64,000 nucleotides of DNA from CAIKMD01 sp963740675 (lineage in GTDB: Bacteria > Pseudomonadota > Alphaproteobacteria > ATCC43930 > CGMCC-115725): positions 372,001 to 436,000 of the forward strand of contig CAVUFS010000004.1 in the NCBI GenBank assembly GCA_963740675.1, given 5' to 3'. Position 1 is the stretch's first letter, and each line of letters opens with the position of its first letter. Position numbers and translations under genes: made by a program. Positions 50,594-58,026 of the stretch are shown here, one piece after another. The notes beneath the pieces were generated by a model. It was given only the letters and a program-made list of their open reading frames with translations, made no database searches and was not told the origin of the DNA.

Positions 50594-52201
50594 CTAATAG
50601 CCGAGGGCGAAAGCCTCGCGGCGATGGTCGCCTGCGCCGGCGAAATTGCCGGAAGGCAGGATTTCGATCGCCTTGGCCGAGCCGTAATAGAACGGATCCT
50701 CGGCGTGGCGCACTTTGTGCCCCATCGCCGTGAGCACCGGGATGAAGGATTCCGGCAGTTCGTTCTCGAGGAAAAGCTCCGTGCCATGCGTGTTGTTGCA
50801 CCAGCGCGGCGCCTCGACGGCGGCCGCGACATCGACGCCGTCATCGATCAGGCGGCCGAGCACCTGCGTGTTGGTGACGGTCTGGCTGAGACCGCCAGGG
50901 CTGGCGAGCAGATAGCGCAGCCGGCCGTCGCGCTGGACCATGATCGGGCAAAGCGTATGCGCTGGCCGCTTGCCCGGCGCGACGGTGTTGGCCTCGCCTG
51001 GCTTGGCGGTAAAGCCGGCCATGCGATTATTGAAGAGGATGCCGGTGCCGGGATCGCGGAAATAGCTGCCGAACACCGCAAAGACGCTCTGCACGACGCA
51101 GATCGCATTGCCTGATTCATCGGCGACCATCAGGCAGGATGTGCCGCTGCGATCGGGGATCACCGGCGACGGCGCATCGCCGAGCACCGCGCGCTGCAGC
51201 CGCTCGGTCATATCGGGCGCGAGGGCGCGATCGATCGCGTCAGGCACGGCTTTTGGATCGGCGATCAGCGGCACACCGTTGGCGAAAGCGGCCTTCATCG
51301 CGTTCATTTGATAGCCGATGCGCCGCGCCGGATCGGCGGTAAGCGCATTGCGCTCCAGCGCCTTCAGCCCGTTGAGCTGCATGAGCAGCAGCACGCCGTA
51401 GGAATTCGGCGGCATTACGCACACGCGGTGACCGCGATACGTCGTCGAAGCCGGCTCGACCCAGAGCGGCGCGAAGCTGTCGAGATCGGATTCGCGCATC
51501 AAGCCGCCGCGCTCGGTGAAGAAAGCGCCGATGCGCTTGGCAATCGGCCCGCGATAGAAAGGCTCGGCGCCGCCTTCGGCGATCTGACGCAGCGTGTCCG
51601 CGAGTTCAGGCTGGCGCAGCGTATCGCCAACGACGAGCGGCCGCCCGCCCGGCAGATAGAGCGCGGCACAGCCAGGATCTTTCTCCAGCGCCGCGCGGCT
51701 CAGCCCGATGTTGCGCGCGAGCACCGACGAGATCGGATGAGCCTCGGCGAGCGCGATCGCATCGGTGAAGAGATCGCGCCACGGCAGCTTGCCAAAACGG
51801 CGATGCATCGTCTCCCAGGCAGAGACAAGCCCCGGCACCACCGGCGCAAGCGGGCCCTGTGCTTTCATACCGCCGCTAAAGCATTCCGGCGTCGCACCTT
51901 GCGGCGCAAAGCCCGATGAATTGAGCCCCATGACGCGGCCGCTCGCCGCCTCGTAATAGAGCATGAAGCAATCGCCGCCGATCGACGTCGCATGACCGAG
52001 CACGACGGTGAGCACCGCCGACGCCGCGATCATCGCGTCGATCGTGTTGCCGCCGCGGCGATGGATGGCGATGCCGGCCTGGCTCGCGGCGGCATGGCCC
52101 GACACGATCATCGCGTGACTGCCATAAATCGGCGAGCTCGGCTCGCGCAGACCTAAGCCGGCGCGGGTATTGTTGCGGTTGCGGGCAATCTCTTCGGCCA
52201 T
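50594..52201 (-). CDS. Gamma-glutamyltransferase family protein
   Basis: About 535 residues from ATG 52201. Ntn-hydrolase of the gamma-glutamyltranspeptidase family: SGHAAASQAGIAIHRRGGNT at the start, VLTVVLGHATSIGGDCFMLY, and the autocleavage site SGTSCLMVADESGNA with the Thr nucleophile (about 370) followed by Ser in place of the common second Thr. MAGFTAKPGEANTVAPGKRP and the ASPGGLSQTVTNTQVL motif complete the small subunit. No signal peptide is visible, unlike the classic periplasmic enzyme. Cytosolic members often act on other gamma-glutamyl or amide substrates. Divergent from arsR. Confidence 0.85.
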   Translation of the reverse strand: MAEEIARNRNNTRAGLGLREPSSPIYGSHAMIVSGHAAASQAGIAIHRRGGNTIDAMIAASAVLTVVLGHATSIGGDCFMLYYEAASGRVMGLNSSGFAPQGATPECFSGGMKAQGPLAPVVPGLVSAWETMHRRFGKLPWRDLFTDAIALAEAHPISSVLARNIGLSRAALEKDPGCAALYLPGGRPLVVGDTLRQPELADTLRQIAEGGAEPFYRGPIAKRIGAFFTERGGLMRESDLDSFAPLWVEPASTTYRGHRVCVMPPNSYGVLLLMQLNGLKALERNALTADPARRIGYQMNAMKAAFANGVPLIADPKAVPDAIDRALAPDMTERLQRAVLGDAPSPVIPDRSGTSCLMVADESGNAICVVQSVFAVFGSYFRDPGTGILFNNRMAGFTAKPGEANTVAPGKRPAHTLCPIMVQRDGRLRYLLASPGGLSQTVTNTQVLGRLIDDGVDVAAAVEAPRWCNNTHGTELFLENELPESFIPVLTAMGHKVRHAEDPFYYGSAKAIEILPSGNFAGAGDHRREAFALGY

Positions 52202-52281
52202 GTCGATCGTCCTCGCGCTTTCTTTCGTTCCTCCGAACATTCCCGGCCATGGCAGCAGCGTCAAGCCGCGTTACGCGCCGC

Positions 52282-52311
52282 TTGACATGCAACTATATGG
52301 TTGCCTATTGT
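52282..52311 (+). promoter_or_regulatory. arsR promoter with operator in the spacer
   Basis: TTGACA at 52282-52287 and TATTGT at 52306-52311 are 18 bp apart. The spacer holds the inverted repeat GCAAC-N6-GTTGC at 52289-52304, which would be covered when the regulator binds. Transcription would begin at about 52317, at the ATG itself, so the message would be leaderless. The operator sequence resembles those of other ArsR-SRPBCC pairs, as far as I recall. Confidence 0.6.
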
Positions 52312-52316
52312 CGGGC

Positions 52317-52640
52317 ATGAGCATGGATGCGGTCTTCAAGGCGCTCGCCGATCCGACACGGCGGCGGCTGCTCGATCGGCTCCGTGCCCGGAATGGGCAA
52401 AGCTTGAGCGAGCTTTGCGAGCGTGCCGACATGACGCGGCAGGCGGTGACGAAGCATCTCGCGATCCTGGAAGCCGCGAATCTCGTGGCGACGGAAAAGC
52501 GCGGCCGCGAGAAGCTGCACTATCTCAACCCCGTTCCGATCAACGAGATCGCCGATCGTTGGATCGGCAAATACGAGCGGCCGCGGCTGCGGGCACTCGC
52601 CGAGCTGAAGAAAAGCTTGGAGGCAGAAGGCAATGAATGA
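52317..52640 (+). CDS. ArsR family transcriptional regulator
   Basis: About 107 residues. Start at ATG 52317 (MSMDAVFKALADPTRRRLLD); the longer frame upstream crosses its own promoter. The ArsR winged helix is MDAVFKALADPTRRRLLDRL, with recognition helix TRQAVTKHLAILEAANLVAT and wing KRGREKLHYLNPVPI. No metal-binding Cys is present, so it probably senses something other than metals. Its stop overlaps the next gene by 8 bp; ArsR-SRPBCC pairing is a known operon form. Likely autoregulated via the spacer operator. Confidence 0.85.
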   Translation: MSMDAVFKALADPTRRRLLDRLRARNGQSLSELCERADMTRQAVTKHLAILEAANLVATEKRGREKLHYLNPVPINEIADRWIGKYERPRLRALAELKKSLEAEGNE

Positions 52641-53112
52641 GCTAACCGACGAAAGCACGATTTACGTCACGTACATCGCGTCAACGCCCGAGAAGGTTTG
52701 GGTCGCGCTGACGAGCAGCGAATTCACGCGGCAATACTTCTTTGGCCGCAGCATCGAATCCGATTGGCAGAAGGGCTCGCCTTGGGTGCTGCGGCGGCCC
52801 GACGGGATCGTCGATGTGAAAGGCAAAGTGCTCGAAAGCGATCCGCCGCGGAAGCTCGCCGTGAGTTGGAGCGTCGATGGCACCGACGAACTGAAAGCAC
52901 TACCGCCAGCGCTGGTCACCTACGAGATCGAGCCGGTCTCCGACACCGTGGTTCGCCTCACCATGACCGAAGCCCATCCGACACCGGTCCCCCGCTATCT
53001 GCTCGAAGGCGGCCGGCGTGGATGGCCGATGATTTTCTCCGGGCTCAAATCGCTGCTTGAGCTCGGCAGGCCGCTGAACATTCCGACACCGCAACCGCCA
53101 GAAAAGGATTGA
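52633..53112 (+). CDS. SRPBCC (AHSA1-like) domain protein, first copy
   Basis: A 159-residue START/Bet v1-like protein. IYVTYIASTPEKVWVALTSS, WQKGSPWVLRRPDGIVDVKG, PRKLAVSW and GGRRGWPMIFSGLKSLLELG are typical of the AHSA1-like group (helix-grip fold). It starts inside the arsR stop and is the middle gene of a three-gene operon. Proteins of this type bind hydrophobic ligands in the cleft; the ligand is unknown. The C-terminal LKSLLELGRPLNIPTP matches the next gene's LKSLLETGEKLAIPHP, so the two are paralogues. Confidence 0.85.
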   Translation: MNELTDESTIYVTYIASTPEKVWVALTSSEFTRQYFFGRSIESDWQKGSPWVLRRPDGIVDVKGKVLESDPPRKLAVSWSVDGTDELKALPPALVTYEIEPVSDTVVRLTMTEAHPTPVPRYLLEGGRRGWPMIFSGLKSLLELGRPLNIPTPQPPEKD

Positions 53113-53116
53113 TGCC

Positions 53117-53584
53117 ATGGCTCAGAGCCGCTTCGTCTATGTCACCTTCATTCGCACCACACCCGAGAAATTGTGGGACGCGCTGACCAAGCCCGAATTC
53201 ACGCGCGTCTATTGGTTCGACATGTGGCAGGACAGCGATTGGAAAGAAGGCTCGTCGTGGAAATTGATGTTCTCCGACGGCGGCGTCGCCGACCAAGGCA
53301 AGATCCTCGTCAACGAAAAGCCGAAAAAGCTGGTCATCGCCTGGCACAACGAATGGAAGCCGGAGCTCAAGGCCGAAGGTCCGTCGCGTGCGACCTTCGA
53401 ACTCGAGCTGGCCGGTCCTGCCGTGAAGCTCACCGTGACGCATGAAACGCAGGTCGCGGATTCGAAAGTGATCGAAGCGGTCTCCGGCGGCTGGCCGCTC
53501 GTCCTCTCGGGTCTCAAATCGCTGCTCGAGACCGGCGAGAAGCTGGCGATCCCTCATCCGCATCCGCGCGTGACGAACGCCTGA
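53117..53584 (+). CDS. SRPBCC (AHSA1-like) domain protein, second copy
   Basis: A 155-residue paralogue of the preceding gene, starting 4 bp after its stop. FVYVTFIRTTPEKLWDALTK, WKEGSSWKLMFSDGGVADQG, PKKLVIAWHNEWKPELKAEG and GGWPLVLSGLKSLLETGEKL show the same fold. Last gene of the ArsR operon. The conserved tail in both copies suggests a tandem duplication followed by divergence of the ligand pocket. Confidence 0.85.
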   Translation: MAQSRFVYVTFIRTTPEKLWDALTKPEFTRVYWFDMWQDSDWKEGSSWKLMFSDGGVADQGKILVNEKPKKLVIAWHNEWKPELKAEGPSRATFELELAGPAVKLTVTHETQVADSKVIEAVSGGWPLVLSGLKSLLETGEKLAIPHPHPRVTNA

Positions 53585-53636
53585 CAACCTGCCGACGTGG
53601 TGCTAAGGCCATGATCCTCCGCATCAAGGAGCGATC

Positions 53637-54413
53637 ATGGCCGAGAGCAAGCCCCTCCCCGTTTTCATCACCGGCGCAAGCCGCGGCATTGGCGCTGCCA
53701 CCGCGCGCGAATTCGCCAAGCGCGGCCATCCGATCGCGCTCTCCGCGCGTGGCAAGGAGGCGATCGAGAAACTCGCACAAGAGATCCGTGCGGCGGGCGG
53801 GAATGCCATCGCAGTGCCCTGCGATGTCGGCGATCCGGCGCAGGTCGAGCGCGCCATCGCGAGCGCCGTCGCGCAACTCGGCGGGCTCGGCATCGTCATC
53901 AACAATGCCGGCACGATCGAGCCACTCGCCCGCATCGCCGATGCCGATATGCGGCAATGGGCGCGCGCGATGGAGATCAATCTCAACGGCCCGATCTATG
54001 TGATGCATTACGCGGCGCCGCATCTGCCGCGCGGCGGTGTCGTGATCAACATCACCTCGGGCGCGGCCGAGCGGGCGCAGACCGGGCGCAGCGCCTATTG
54101 CGCCAGCAAGGCCGGGCTGATGATCGCCTCGCGTGTCTTCGCGGTCGAGGAATCGGAGACGCGCGGCATCCGCGTGATCGGCTTCTCGCCGGGCTATGTC
54201 GATACCGAGATGAACACGCTCAATCGCATGCACCAGATGGGCAATGCCGGGAATATCAACGTCGCCGATCTGCGCCCACCCGAGGAGACGGCTCACCTCA
54301 TCGCCTGGCTGACCGGCCCCGATGCGGCCCATCTAAACGGCACGATCGTCTCGGCGCGCGAGCCCGATCTCCGCCGCGCCGCCGGAGTGGCGATGCTCCC
54401 CAATTCACGCTAG
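53637..54413 (+). CDS. Short-chain dehydrogenase/reductase
   Basis: A 258-residue classical SDR. Cofactor loop TGASRGIGAATAREFAKRG (about 12-30), SARGKEA after strand 2 (NADP-like), NNAG, VINITSGAAE with the catalytic Ser, and AYCASK (Tyr and Lys, about 151-156) are all intact, followed by GFSPGYVDTEMN. ATG start with AAGGAG 8 bp upstream. Substrate unknown. It lies between the ArsR operon and a LivK-like binding protein, all on the plus strand with gaps of 52 and 46 bp. Confidence 0.88.
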   Translation: MAESKPLPVFITGASRGIGAATAREFAKRGHPIALSARGKEAIEKLAQEIRAAGGNAIAVPCDVGDPAQVERAIASAVAQLGGLGIVINNAGTIEPLARIADADMRQWARAMEINLNGPIYVMHYAAPHLPRGGVVINITSGAAERAQTGRSAYCASKAGLMIASRVFAVEESETRGIRVIGFSPGYVDTEMNTLNRMHQMGNAGNINVADLRPPEETAHLIAWLTGPDAAHLNGTIVSAREPDLRRAAGVAMLPNSR

Positions 54414-54459
54414 CGTTGCACCCAAGAGTTCACGGCTAAGCATTTTGGGGAGGAAAGAG

Positions 54460-55635
54460 ATGACGAAAACCGCAATCGCGCTGGCGCTTGCCGCGCTTAC
54501 CATGATCGGCGCGCCGGCCGCACGGGCCGCCGATGATTACACCATCAACGTGGTCGTGCCGCTGACCGGCGGCGCCGCTTTCGTCGGCGGCGGCCAGAAG
54601 GATACGCTCAACGCGCTCGCCGAAGTCATCAACAAGAATGGCGGCATCCAGAATCACAAGCTGGTCTTCTCGTTCCACGACGACCAGTCGAGCCCGCAAG
54701 TCGCGGTCCAGCTCACCAACGACGCGCTGCAAGCGAAGCCCGCGGTAGTCATGGGCTCGAGCCTCGTCGCCATGTGTCTTGCCATGGCGCCGCTGATGAC
54801 GAGCACGACGCATTATTGCCTCTCGCCGGCGATCCATCCGCAGCCCGGCAGCAACACTTTCTCGGCCAGCGCCGATTCCGTCGACCAGGTCGCCGCAGTG
54901 ATGCGCTATTTCCGCATGAAGGGCCTGACGAAGATCGCGGCCCTCCAGACCACGGATGCAAGCGGCCAGGACGGCGATCATGCGATCGACGCGGTGCTCG
55001 ACTATCCCGAGAACAAAGGCGTGATGCAGAAGGTCGCCTCCGAGCATTTCAACCCGACCGACATCAGCGTCGCGGCGCAGATCGAAAAGATCAAAGCATC
55101 CGGCGCACAAGCGCTGATCACGTGGGTCACAGGCGCGCCGACGGCGACGGTCTTCAAAGGCATGATCCAGGCCGGGCTCGATATTCCCGTCGCGCCGACG
55201 AGCGGCAATCAGACTTTCGCCTCGATGGACCAATGGGCGAGCTTCCTGCCGAAGCAGCTTATCCTCGCTTCCGCGCTCTTCCCCGAGCATGACGGCGTGC
55301 TAACGCTCGACCCGCGCATGGAGAAGGCGCAGCACGACATGTACGCGGTCCTGAAAGAGCGCAAGCTCAAGGCCGACAACATGGTCGCGACCTCGTGGGA
55401 TGCGGGTCTGATCGTTGCCGCCGGGCTGCAAAAGCTTGGTCCGCAGGCGACCGGCGCGCAGCTCAAGGATTACATCTCGAACCTGACCGATTTCGCGGGC
55501 GTCGACGGCATCTACGATTTCAAGAAATACCCGCAGCGTGGCCTCGGCCCGCAATCGTCGACGGTCACGACCTATGACGCCACGAAGAAGGCGTGGACCT
55601 GGCTGTCGAAGCCGGGCGGCGAGCCGCTGAAGTGA
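54460..55635 (+). CDS. LivK-like periplasmic binding protein
   Basis: About 391 residues. ATG at 54460, with GGGGAGG 9 bp before it, gives a clean signal peptide TKTAIALALAALTMIGAPAA. Type I periplasmic binding fold: NVVVPLTGGAAFVGGGQKDT, NKNGGIQNHKLVFSFHDDQS and FHDDQSSPQVAVQLTNDAL, as in branched-chain amino acid or aromatic-acid binding proteins of the HAAT family. Permease and ATPase genes are not adjacent; the LivHM-G-F set lies 34 kb away. Ligand unknown. Confidence 0.88.
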   Translation: MTKTAIALALAALTMIGAPAARAADDYTINVVVPLTGGAAFVGGGQKDTLNALAEVINKNGGIQNHKLVFSFHDDQSSPQVAVQLTNDALQAKPAVVMGSSLVAMCLAMAPLMTSTTHYCLSPAIHPQPGSNTFSASADSVDQVAAVMRYFRMKGLTKIAALQTTDASGQDGDHAIDAVLDYPENKGVMQKVASEHFNPTDISVAAQIEKIKASGAQALITWVTGAPTATVFKGMIQAGLDIPVAPTSGNQTFASMDQWASFLPKQLILASALFPEHDGVLTLDPRMEKAQHDMYAVLKERKLKADNMVATSWDAGLIVAAGLQKLGPQATGAQLKDYISNLTDFAGVDGIYDFKKYPQRGLGPQSSTVTTYDATKKAWTWLSKPGGEPLK

Positions 55636-55699
55636 CAATCGCTTAAGGCGATCGTCATCCCGCCGACCCGGCCAACCGCTCTTGTGGGACGTCCCGCTC

Positions 55700-55788
55700 C
55701 GCCGCTTTGCGGCGAGCCCTCCGGGGCCACTCGCAACGCGAGTGGCCGGGGCGTCCCCTTCGGGTTCGCGAGCGAAGAGCGCGCGAAC
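55700..55788. repeat. Compound hairpin repeat, copy 2
   Basis: Hairpin A is CGCCGC-TTT-GCGGCG at 55700-55714. The 10-nt linker AGCCCTCCGG follows. Hairpin B is GGCCACTCGC-AAC-GCGAGTGGCC at 55725-55747, a perfect 10-bp stem with a 3-nt loop. After CCCTTCGG at 55756-55763, hairpin C is GTTCGCGAGC-GAAGA-GCGCGCGAAC at 55764-55788 with one mismatch. Layout, linker and loop size match copy 1 at 20836, though the stem sequences differ. Confidence 0.65.
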
Positions 55789-55839
55789 GGAGTCGGCCGC
55801 CGCTAAGCGGTATCCGGGGTCTCGCGTTACGACACGCGA

Positions 55840-55920
55840 TCAGAAGGGAAGATGAACAATCCCGGACTGGACGAGCGAGAAGGTCGAGACGGCGAGAAGA
55901 AATAAAATGCGAATCAGCAT
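55840..55920 (-). CDS. Possible 26-residue hydrophobic peptide
   Basis: ATG at 55920 opens a frame reading LIRILFLLAVSTFSLVQSGI and ending VHLPF, TGA. It is a single hydrophobic helix. GAGG is only 2 bp upstream, so translation is doubtful. Same length and strand as the frame at 56092. Listed because small membrane peptides are commonly missed; probability of being real is low. Confidence 0.2.
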   Translation of the reverse strand: MLIRILFLLAVSTFSLVQSGIVHLPF

Positions 55921-56091
55921 GGCCTCGATATGAGGCAAAAACCTCGAAGATTTTATTAAAGAGACTTGTTGCGAAATCCGCTTCGGCGTTGAATTTCTTT
56001 GATAAGACGGGTTAACCAAACGACGCCGCTCACGCTTGATCCGGAAAGGCGCGCGAAGCCGGACGCCCGAGAGATCGCCGCCCAGAGACGT

Positions 56092-56172
56092 TTACCGCCG
56101 GTTACCGAGCCAGCCCAGCAGCCCGGTAAACGCGAAGACGGCGAGAATGACGATTCCAAGCACCGGGTCCAT
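56092..56172 (-). CDS. Possible 26-residue membrane peptide
   Basis: ATG at 56172 opens DPVLGIVILAVFAFTGLLGW and LGNRR, TAA, a single transmembrane helix with a positive C-terminal end, the layout of many small bacterial membrane proteins. Only a weak AGAAAG precedes it. No family is recognised. Confidence 0.25.
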   Translation of the reverse strand: MDPVLGIVILAVFAFTGLLGWLGNRR

Positions 56173-56370
56173 GACGCAATGCTTTCTGTGGCAGACGACA
56201 GCGATCCTGCCGCAGAACGCTGGAGCAGGGATGTGATGCGTCGCACACCGCTGCAAAAAAACGCGCGCCGAACCGTATTTCGGCGGCGCTGACATTGCAG
56301 GGATAGTTCAGCCGCTTCGGGCCTATCACTTCAACAGGTCGTCCCCTGGTTTGTCGCCGCCCGCCATCCG

Positions 56371-57003
56371 ATGCGCACGCCTCCACAACGCCTCTCCGTT
56401 CTCGCGGCCGCGCTTGTTGCAATTCTCCTCACCGGCTGCGGAAGCCACCGACACGAAGCCAATCGGTCGGATCGCGAGCGCTCGACCGAAACCATTTTCA
56501 GTCCGAACGGCGAGCCGCTCAATGGCGGTCCACTCGGCCATCCCAGCTGTAGCGACGCGATGACGGGGTGGTTCAATCGGGTCGATACGAACCATGACGG
56601 AACGATCGATCCCAGCGAATTCCTTGCCGACGCGCAGCGTCAGTTCGCGGTCATGGATCTCGACTATGATGGCGAGATCACACCGGATGAGCTCGCAGCA
56701 TATCGCGCGCCGTACGATTTGGGCCTACCCGAAACGGCCTCGCGCGATGCCGATACCGCCGACCAAACAAGCCGCACCGCGCGGAGGGGAAGAGGCGGGA
56801 ATTTCAGCAGCGGCGCGCCCAAAGTGGATCTCTCGAACGACAACGCCGACCCGGTGATGGCAGCGGATGTCGATCTCAAGTTTCGCGTCACCTTGAGCGC
56901 GTTTCTCGGCTACGAACAGCGGCAGTTCGCGCAACTCGACGCACGCCATGATCGGCATTTGACGCCCGCAGAAATACTGCGGCTTTGTCCGAAGGCGAAC
57001 TAG
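56371..57003 (+). CDS. EF-hand domain lipoprotein
   Basis: A 210-residue exported protein. Signal peptide LSVLAAALVAILLTGCGS with a lipobox LTGC. Calcium-binding loops: DTNHDGTIDPSEF (about 72-84) and DLDYDGEITPDEL (about 96-108) are good EF-hands; a later DARHDRHLTPAEI and DLSNDNADPVMAADV segment look degenerate. It is probably anchored in an envelope membrane and binds calcium. Two canonical plus degenerate loops in one lipoprotein are seen in other Alphaproteobacteria, without assigned function. ATG start; convergent with the TauA-like gene, 3 bp apart. Confidence 0.8.
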   Translation: MRTPPQRLSVLAAALVAILLTGCGSHRHEANRSDRERSTETIFSPNGEPLNGGPLGHPSCSDAMTGWFNRVDTNHDGTIDPSEFLADAQRQFAVMDLDYDGEITPDELAAYRAPYDLGLPETASRDADTADQTSRTARRGRGGNFSSGAPKVDLSNDNADPVMAADVDLKFRVTLSAFLGYEQRQFAQLDARHDRHLTPAEILRLCPKAN

Positions 57004-57006
57004 CCG

Positions 57007-57987
57007 CTAGTGCGACGATGGCGGGAGAAACTTCTCGGTATAGAGGTCGGCGAGCGGCGGCAGTTGATCGAGAAGTTTGAGATCGATGAAAGATTGGGCC
57101 AGCGCCTTTAAGGATTGCGGCTCGAACCTCCCGGTCAAGGATAGCGCGGGCGTCTGAACATCGTAGGTCTTTGCCGCGACGTCCGGAGGCAGCTTCGTGC
57201 CTGGCGTGCTGAGGCGGATGGTCTCGTCCTTGTGCGTGCGCGCGAATTTGACGATGTCGAGCCACGCCGCGACGAAGTCCTCGACGGCTTTCGGGTGGTC
57301 CTTGATGAGGGCGTCACTCGCGTAAAGGATATGCGTGATGAAGGTCGTCAAATAGCCGAAGGTGACGAGCGGAAATCCTTGCTTCTTGGCCTCGAGGAGA
57401 TAGCCCGCCTGGGTGTTGCCGACGAACGCATCGACATTTTTCACTTGCAGCGCCGCGATCTCGCTCGGCGTGCTTCCGATGGAGACGAGCTTGATGTCGC
57501 TCGGCTGCCAACCCTGACGCTTGGCAAAGTCGAGCGCGAGCCATGCGGTGAGCGACGTCGGCGACGTCACTCCGATCCTCTTTGCCTTGAGCTGTTCCGG
57601 TTTGGCGATCTCGCCGTCGGAGCGAACCATGATCGCGAAGTCGACGGGCGCGGCGGAAACCATCGTCACCGCCTTCGCCGGCATTCCTTTGGCGATGAAG
57701 ACGAGGTCGGTGCTGCCGGAAAGCGCCATGTCGACCGCACCGGCGGATATCGCCTGGGCGAGTTGGGCGCCGCCGGGGAAATCGGTGCGCTCGAGCGCGA
57801 TGCCGTGCGCGGCAAATATTCCCGCGCCGGAGCCAACGTCGAGCAATTCAAAAAAGTAGGAGCCGATCGCCGAGGTGCCGACGCGAACGGTTTCATCCGC
57901 GACGGCGCAGGGACCGCTGATCCAGAGCGTCCCCATCAGCACAGCGATGGACACCAGCCTCGCTTGCATCTCGCTCATCGCCGTCAT
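57007..57987 (-). CDS. Periplasmic substrate-binding protein, TauA/SsuA/NMT1-like
   Basis: A 326-residue binding protein. GGGAGGG four bases before ATG 57987. The signal peptide ends near ISGPCAVADE. VGTSAIGSYFFELLDVGSGA, GGAQLAQAISAGAVDMALSG, RIGVTSPTSLTAWLALDFAK and IAALQVKNVDAFVGNTQAGY show the NMT1/TauA fold, paralogous to 15195. Binds a small organic anion. It ends a run of minus-strand catabolic genes (hydrolase, molybdenum hydroxylase, MetE-like, Rieske) and may deliver their substrate, although no cognate ATPase is seen. Confidence 0.85.
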   Translation of the reverse strand: MTAMSEMQARLVSIAVLMGTLWISGPCAVADETVRVGTSAIGSYFFELLDVGSGAGIFAAHGIALERTDFPGGAQLAQAISAGAVDMALSGSTDLVFIAKGMPAKAVTMVSAAPVDFAIMVRSDGEIAKPEQLKAKRIGVTSPTSLTAWLALDFAKRQGWQPSDIKLVSIGSTPSEIAALQVKNVDAFVGNTQAGYLLEAKKQGFPLVTFGYLTTFITHILYASDALIKDHPKAVEDFVAAWLDIVKFARTHKDETIRLSTPGTKLPPDVAAKTYDVQTPALSLTGRFEPQSLKALAQSFIDLKLLDQLPPLADLYTEKFLPPSSH

Positions 57988-58026
57988 TCGGCCCTCCCGC
58001 TTCGGGACGACGTTTCCCCTCGACCC

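Larger units (their letters stand above)
55636..56370. other. Gene-poor stretch with repeats
   Basis: This 735-bp stretch between the LivK-like gene and the EF-hand gene holds a compound hairpin repeat (55700-55788) and two minute hydrophobic minus-strand frames (55840 and 56092). The longer frames across it are Arg/Ser-rich on both strands, run through the palindromes and have no ribosome binding site, so I do not call them as genes. GTTTACC and CGGTTACC near 56090-56105 are not part of a recognised site. Confidence 0.5.

Noticed and set aside
55707..56015. A 102-codon Arg/Ser-rich frame after the LivK-like gene
   Set aside because: It runs through the hairpin repeats and lacks a ribosome binding site.
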